Shown here piece after piece: positions 58,885 through 64,000 of a DNA stretch of 64,000 nucleotides. Both the position numbers and the translations under genes were made by a program. How positions within the stretch are numbered: position 1 is the first letter of the stretch; each line of letters starts with the position of its first letter. Origin of the DNA: Trogon surrucura (lineage: Eukaryota; Chordata; Aves; Trogoniformes; Trogonidae); contig CM036617.1 in NCBI GenBank assembly GCA_020746105.1, positions 43,491,898-43,555,897 on the forward strand, written 5' to 3'. The notes beneath the pieces were generated by a model. It saw only the letters and a program-made list of their open reading frames with translations. It was not told the origin of the DNA and ran no database searches.

Positions 58885-59843
58885 TGCGTCGGGTTTGCAT
58901 GACAAAGTTTTGATAGTGGTAGGGCTACAGGGGTGGCTTCTGTGAGAAGGTGCTAGAATCTTCCTCTATGCCTGGTGGAGCCAATGTCAGCCAGCTCCAA
59001 GACAGATCCACCGCTGGCCAAGGCTGAGCCCGTCATCAACAGTGGTACCATCTCTGTGATAACATATTTAAAAGGAAGGAAAAAAACTGTGCAACAACTT
59101 AATCTCATTTCTGAAGAGAGGAGTGAAAATATGTGATAGAAACAATTCTGCAGACACCAAAGTCACTGGAGGAAGGGGGAAAGGTGCTCCAGGTGCTGGA
59201 GCAGATTCCTCTGCAGCCTTCAGTGAAGACCATAGTGAAGCAGACTGTCCACCTGCAGCCCATGGAGGTTGACAGTGGTGTAGCTGTCCACCTGCAGCTT
59301 GTGGAGAATGACACATTGAAGCAGGTGGATGCCCAGAAGATGCTGTGACCCCATGGGAAGCCAGCTTTGGAGCAGGCTTCTGGCAGGACCTGTGGAGGAC
59401 CTATGCTGGAACAGTCTGTTCCTGAAGGACTGCACTCTGTGGAAGGGATTCCTTTTCAAGCAGTTTATGAAGAACTTCAGTCTGTGGAAGAACATATGTT
59501 GAAGCATTTCATGGAGGACTGTCTCCTGTGGGAGAGACCATGTGCTGAAGCAGAAGAGTGTGAAGAGTCTCCCCCCTGAGAAGGAAGGATGGACATAGTG
59601 TGTGATGAACTAACCACAACCCCTATTCCTGCCCCCCACACTACTGCAGAGGAGGAGGAAAAGAAAACGGAATAAAGTTAATCTAGGGAAGAAGGGAGGC
59701 GTAGGGAAAAGGCATTTTAAGATTTGGGGGTTTTCTCATTACCCCATTCTTATTTGATTGATGATAAACAAAATTATTTATTTGAGTCAAATCTGCCCAT
59801 GACAGCAACTGGTGAATGATTCAGCCAGGGTAAACCCACCACA
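58885..59843 (+). mobile_element. Solo LTR, ERVL-like family B, copy 2
   Basis: The 959 bp block begins TGCGTCGGGTTTGCATGAC and ends GGGTAAACCCACCACA; GGGTTT and AAACCC make a short inverted repeat at the ends. It matches 7350-8441 in order. TATTTAAA (59065-59072) and AATAAA (59671-59676) are both intact, about 600 bp apart, so the long middle part is the R region or 5' leader. Its middle is again built of diverged GAGCAG/GTGGAG-type units. The ends lie in AT-rich DNA (ttata / atatt), and an exact 5 bp duplication is not seen. The frames on both strands at 59068-59579 are not genes. Confidence 0.86.
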
Positions 59844-62800
59844 ATATTTCTATACATATATTACCCTCCCCACTTTCTGTTTTCTCTTGCTTGTCTGTAT
59901 TTTAGTCACTTTTGCTGTCTGTTGAAATATTAGAGAAACTCCTCTAAATGATTCCACAAGTTGATTGAACTCATTTTCATGAAACTGAAGTCTTTCTCAC
60001 CAGCTGAGAATTTGGCCACTTATCTTTTAATTTAATAGAACAATTTTGATTAATATTCAATTTAGATCTTGCCCCAAATATTTTCACGTATATATTTTTT
60101 TAGTAGATAAATCATTCTCACTAGAGTAATAAAGCATATTTGGGAATACTATTAAGTAAATAAACTAATGCTGCACAGCATAAGTAAGAGGTCAGATAAG
60201 TGGTACTCTTTAGCTTGGTAGTATATATCAATCTCAAATATAGAAAATGGGAATATTTTACACACATATAATCATTTATGTTATACTACATTGCTTTCAT
60301 TCATTTTTGAAAGAAAACACATTTTATTGCCCAAAATTCATTGTGTAGAATTTACCTCAAGAGTCCATTTGACTGCTTTTGTTTGCTAATGAATTATTAG
60401 TATTGAACTCTTGTGTATTTTAAATAACTTTTGTGGTTATTATTGTCAACATCAACTTTGTTCCTGAGGGTTGATGCTGTGTTATTGTGTTCCCTATTTC
60501 CTCTGCTGTTTTGATAAATGTCAAGGGAGTACTGCAGAAAGAAAGTGCAATCATTGCTGAGGAAGAAAAAGTGATTATGTAGACGGTCAATGTATTTATA
60601 CTTTACAGTAAGTCAGCGGCATTTGTGGGTCAAAGATCAACTCTGTGACATACCTGTGCAGAATTGCTTGAAAGCCTCTGCAGCTACACTGTCTTTCATT
60701 TTAGGCTTTTACCATTTGAATCACTTGAAGACTAGTTACTTTTGTGGTGTCTTTTTGTTATTTGTACTATTACTGATGCTTCCCACAGATAGAGACAACT
60801 TAATGAGCACTTCTAATCAACTATAAAAGTGAGAATAAGACAGATGTAGGCCTTGAAAGGACATAAGAAAGCACACACTGTTCAGTGCAATTCTGTATTG
60901 AAATGGTATCAGGTGCACCAATGCTGTCTCTGACAAGAGTTTAACTTGTTCTGAAAAGGCTCCAATGAAAGGGATTCTCCAGTGCCCCTAAGAACATTAT
61001 TCCAGTGTTTTACAACACCCATATGGCAGTAAAATTTATACTAGAAAAATGTAATCACTGAAAAGGATACAGAACATGAAAGCTCTTTCAAGTGGCAAAG
61101 TAACTTTGCCCAGTGGATATTCAATGGTTTAAGCTATAAAGTAAAAAGGAAAAGCAAAAAAAGAAACCCAAAACTACAAAAAAAACCCACCCTACCACCC
61201 TTATTGTAATGAAATATAAAAAGAAGTATACAACAAAATGTAACTCTGCAGGAGATGACTTGGCAAGACGAGATAAATATATGCAATTATATATTTAATT
61301 TTATATATATATATAATTATATATATAAATATATGCAATTGTACTTTATTTGACCAGAAATAATGAAGTCAAGTTCTTAGAACTAATTTTTCATCTGAAA
61401 TATCATCCTTACAACTTCAGAGTGCCACTTAAAAGCAGAGGCGCTGGTTCAGTGTTGAATCCGAGGGGAAAATATTGCCTACTAAATCACCAGTACTATT
61501 TCTTTTACCATCTAGCTTTTTTCTTAGAAGCTCTCTGCTTGAGCTGACCTTAACCTTTCTAAGCGACTAAGAACAGTCAGGTTCACAGTAAAAGTCAATG
61601 TGAGTAGAGGCCTTGTGAATATAAATTCAGTGAAATTGCAGTAATTAACTGCAATTAACTATTTGATAATGATTGCCAATGTTATATGCTGCTAACAACA
61701 AAAATATTTGAAGATGATTGGGCCATGTCATTCACTTACTGCTAAAAATTTGAGGTAAAATTCAAAATCAGTGTAAACCAACTTTCCTTCTTACATATTT
61801 TTAGACAGATTTGATACACATAATTAAAAACAATGACAGATAACTTACTAGATGGCCTGAAGATTTTGGAACATGGAACAGATACAGGAATACTGTAGTG
61901 ATGTCTAAAATAAACGAGGCTGAAATTTTGTTGCCTAAATTTAAGGACCTTATCCAAACTATCTAAGTTACAGTGTCTTTGGGAAATGTAAAATGTGTGG
62001 AATAATGACCTGAACTTAAACATGTATGGTAGGTCTCCCCATTGCTTCCATACTCCTTGTATTTGGGACTGTAAATGTTCTCAGATTCAACAAAGGGTGC
62101 TGAAGTCCATATAATTAGAATATTTCCTGAAAAGTGGCAACTTGGGCTTGGAGTCGAATTCTATCAAGTTCAAGAGTTGCATCTGAGCTCAATTTAGGTC
62201 AGCTAGTTCCTTGTTATGCAGTCTGATTGCTATTCATAAGTGGATAGGTGTCAATTCTTGTAATTTCTTGTCTTGGTGTTTTCTCTCCAGTTAGGTTCTA
62301 CTTAAGATTCTGGAAAAGATTTAACTGTTGTCTCCTATGTTGAGGAAGCTATCTACTGTTTAGAGAACACTGTGACTATAGTACAATTTCTTCCTGACTA
62401 ATAGAGATCTCTAGCAGTCAGATCTACTCTGTAGATTTGACTTAGCAGATATCTGCAACTTTGCTATGACCTAGAGACAAATTTTTGCATCTCTTTGAAT
62501 GGTTGTTCAGACACAAAATTTTTAGGAACTGTGAAGCCAAAAACTGAAACTGCCTTCAGATACCATTCTAGCTGGATTATAAGGAATGGCAACATAGAGT
62601 CCCTGTCTATAATCTCCTACCCATGAACAATGTGTTTTCTTTTCCAGGTTCTTATCAGTGCCCAAGTGATAGAAAATCACCAATCTTAAAAATTATTATT
62701 TTTTTTACTTTATCTAATGTTCATACAGCTACCTAAATATGAAAATCACCTCTAAGAAGTGAATACTGATGAAAGTTGTTTATGGGACTTACAGATCTAC

Positions 62801-64000
62801 TCAATTTGATGCATTTTTAATGATAGTATAACAATTACAATATTGAACTAAACTTTAAAAATACCTTATAGGAGACAATATTGATTGTATATTAGTGTCT
62901 TTAGACCTTTTCTTAGTCTCGGAATATTGAAAGTAAGTGCTGATACTGGAACACCCCATATTTCTTATAAAAACACCATATATTTCCTATAAATATTATG
63001 TTACAGTGTATGCTTTGAAAGAACATAAATATCCAGAACATTCTTCACTTTCCTTGACATTGGAGAGGTCGTATGTCTTTTCAACAGACACATAAGTATA
63101 AATAAGCATATTGTAAATTTAAATACACTTTGCCTTGAAATGTTGTTATATTTAACACGAATTTTTGATCTACTACATTTTCAGTTTATATGTTTGACAA
63201 GCCCTGCCAATATGAAACTGATATACTGATATAATAATAAAGTATGGACAAAATTTACTGTAGAGTACTAAAGTAGATTAAAATTCCCTTTTGAATCAAC
63301 ACAAAGAGAGCTTTCAGTTTCACAAAATTTAGATTAGAATACCAACATTTGTTTGACTACTATTATATAGTGTATAGGCTGCAGAGGATACAGAGGCTGA
63401 AACATCTACAAGAAGAATTGAGTCAGATTTTCTAGCTTAAAGATTAGCACCCACACTGAAGTTTTTCAATATTGGACTTACAGCACTAGTGGGCTGGCTG
63501 GACACCCACGAAGATGTTTGGTTTAGGTGTCAAACAGTAAATCTCTGTTCTTTGTTGCTTTTCGAGCAGAGTAGGCCCCAGTTCTGCCTTTCCCTTCAAT
63601 CCTTTTGCTGTTATCCCTTCATGTGTGGAAGTCTGTTGGCTGAGATGCTGAAAACTCTCAACCTCAGTTGCCATAGATACCTCCATGGCTTAACCACACA
63701 TATTCTTTCAAACAGTTTCCATTTTTGAGTGTTCTCTTTTATAATTTGCCTATTCAGGACCTGGTGGTATCAAACAGAATCTACTCTGCTAGGTCTGCTG
63801 ACTTAGTCACGCTCTCCTTAACAGGAATATAAGAATCCAGTGTCATGAAAGTGCGTTGTGTTGGCTGCTTGCCACAGATTTTGTAATGTCACTAATTTCC
63901 TCTGAAGAAACCTGTGCACCTATTCTTTGTTTATTCTAGAGAGGTGGAACTAGTTTTTTAGAACAATACACAGGGTTTCTTAAGATCAAAGCGAAGGTTA
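59844..64000. other. 4.2 kb stretch free of recognisable repeats
   Basis: AT-rich with one near-pure A/T block at 61278-61342. Frames at 60590-60826, 61742-62023 and 63486-63728 have no domain. The window ends inside this stretch. Confidence 0.42.
61278..61342. repeat. AT-rich block with direct and inverted repeats
   Basis: About 60 bases of A and T flanked by two direct copies of atatgcaatt (61280 and 61332). The middle, tatatataattatatata, is its own reverse complement, so it can extrude as a hairpin. Confidence 0.8.

Noticed and set aside
1-64000. CRISPR arrays, operons, bacterial promoters or a defence-type gene cluster
   Set aside because: The sequence is that of a bird nuclear genome; no regularly spaced direct repeats with unique spacers and no dense coding were seen.

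Overview
This is a 64 kb stretch of a bird genome, AT-rich, in which I recognise no functional host protein-coding gene and no host RNA gene. The bird assignment rests on many CR1 (chicken repeat 1) retrotransposon copies ending in the ATTCTATG-type tail, and on ERVL-like LTR families of avian type. Two short SINEs with a tRNA-Ile-like head and a CR1-derived tail narrow it, by inference, to a passerine; from memory, such a family (TguSINE1) is described in passerines. The window looks like an intron of a very large gene or an intergenic desert; the sequence alone does not decide which.

Layout. 0.9 kb: a short CR1 3' end of the subfamily that supplied the SINE tail. 4.2-4.6 kb: a possible degraded LTR. 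5.4-6.2 kb: LTR family A (minus). 7.35-8.44 kb: LTR family B (plus). 9.74-10.48 kb: LTR family C (minus) with a tRNA-Ile SINE inserted into it. 14.5-14.9 kb: one CR1 nested in an older CR1. 15.58-15.91 kb: an internally deleted Tc1/mariner-type DNA transposon with both terminal inverted repeats and TA flanks. 16.57-18.95 kb: a large CR1 copy in which the ORF1 tail and endonuclease (plus) meet the reverse transcriptase (minus) tail to tail. 20.9-21.65 kb: a 108 bp tandem duplication followed by old CR1 pieces. 25.8, 28.3, 30.4, 34.4-35.6, 50.0, 51.2 and 52.4 kb: further CR1 fragments. 36.3 kb: second SINE. 42.4-44.4 kb: two solo LTRs 168 bp apart, each with a perfect 5 bp target duplication. 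46.16-46.29 kb: a (TTTTC)n microsatellite. 54.2-55.0 kb: third family A LTR (plus). 58.9-59.8 kb: second family B LTR (plus).

The longest open frames are all of retrotransposon, microsatellite or LTR origin. The elements interact only through parasitism: the SINEs probably depended on CR1 enzymes through the shared 3' tail, and the solo LTRs probably arose by LTR-LTR recombination. The window shows several layers of nested insertion, useful for relative dating. I found no undescribed molecular system; the most interesting items are the DNA transposon relic, the SINE/CR1 partnership and the rearranged CR1 at 17.7 kb.
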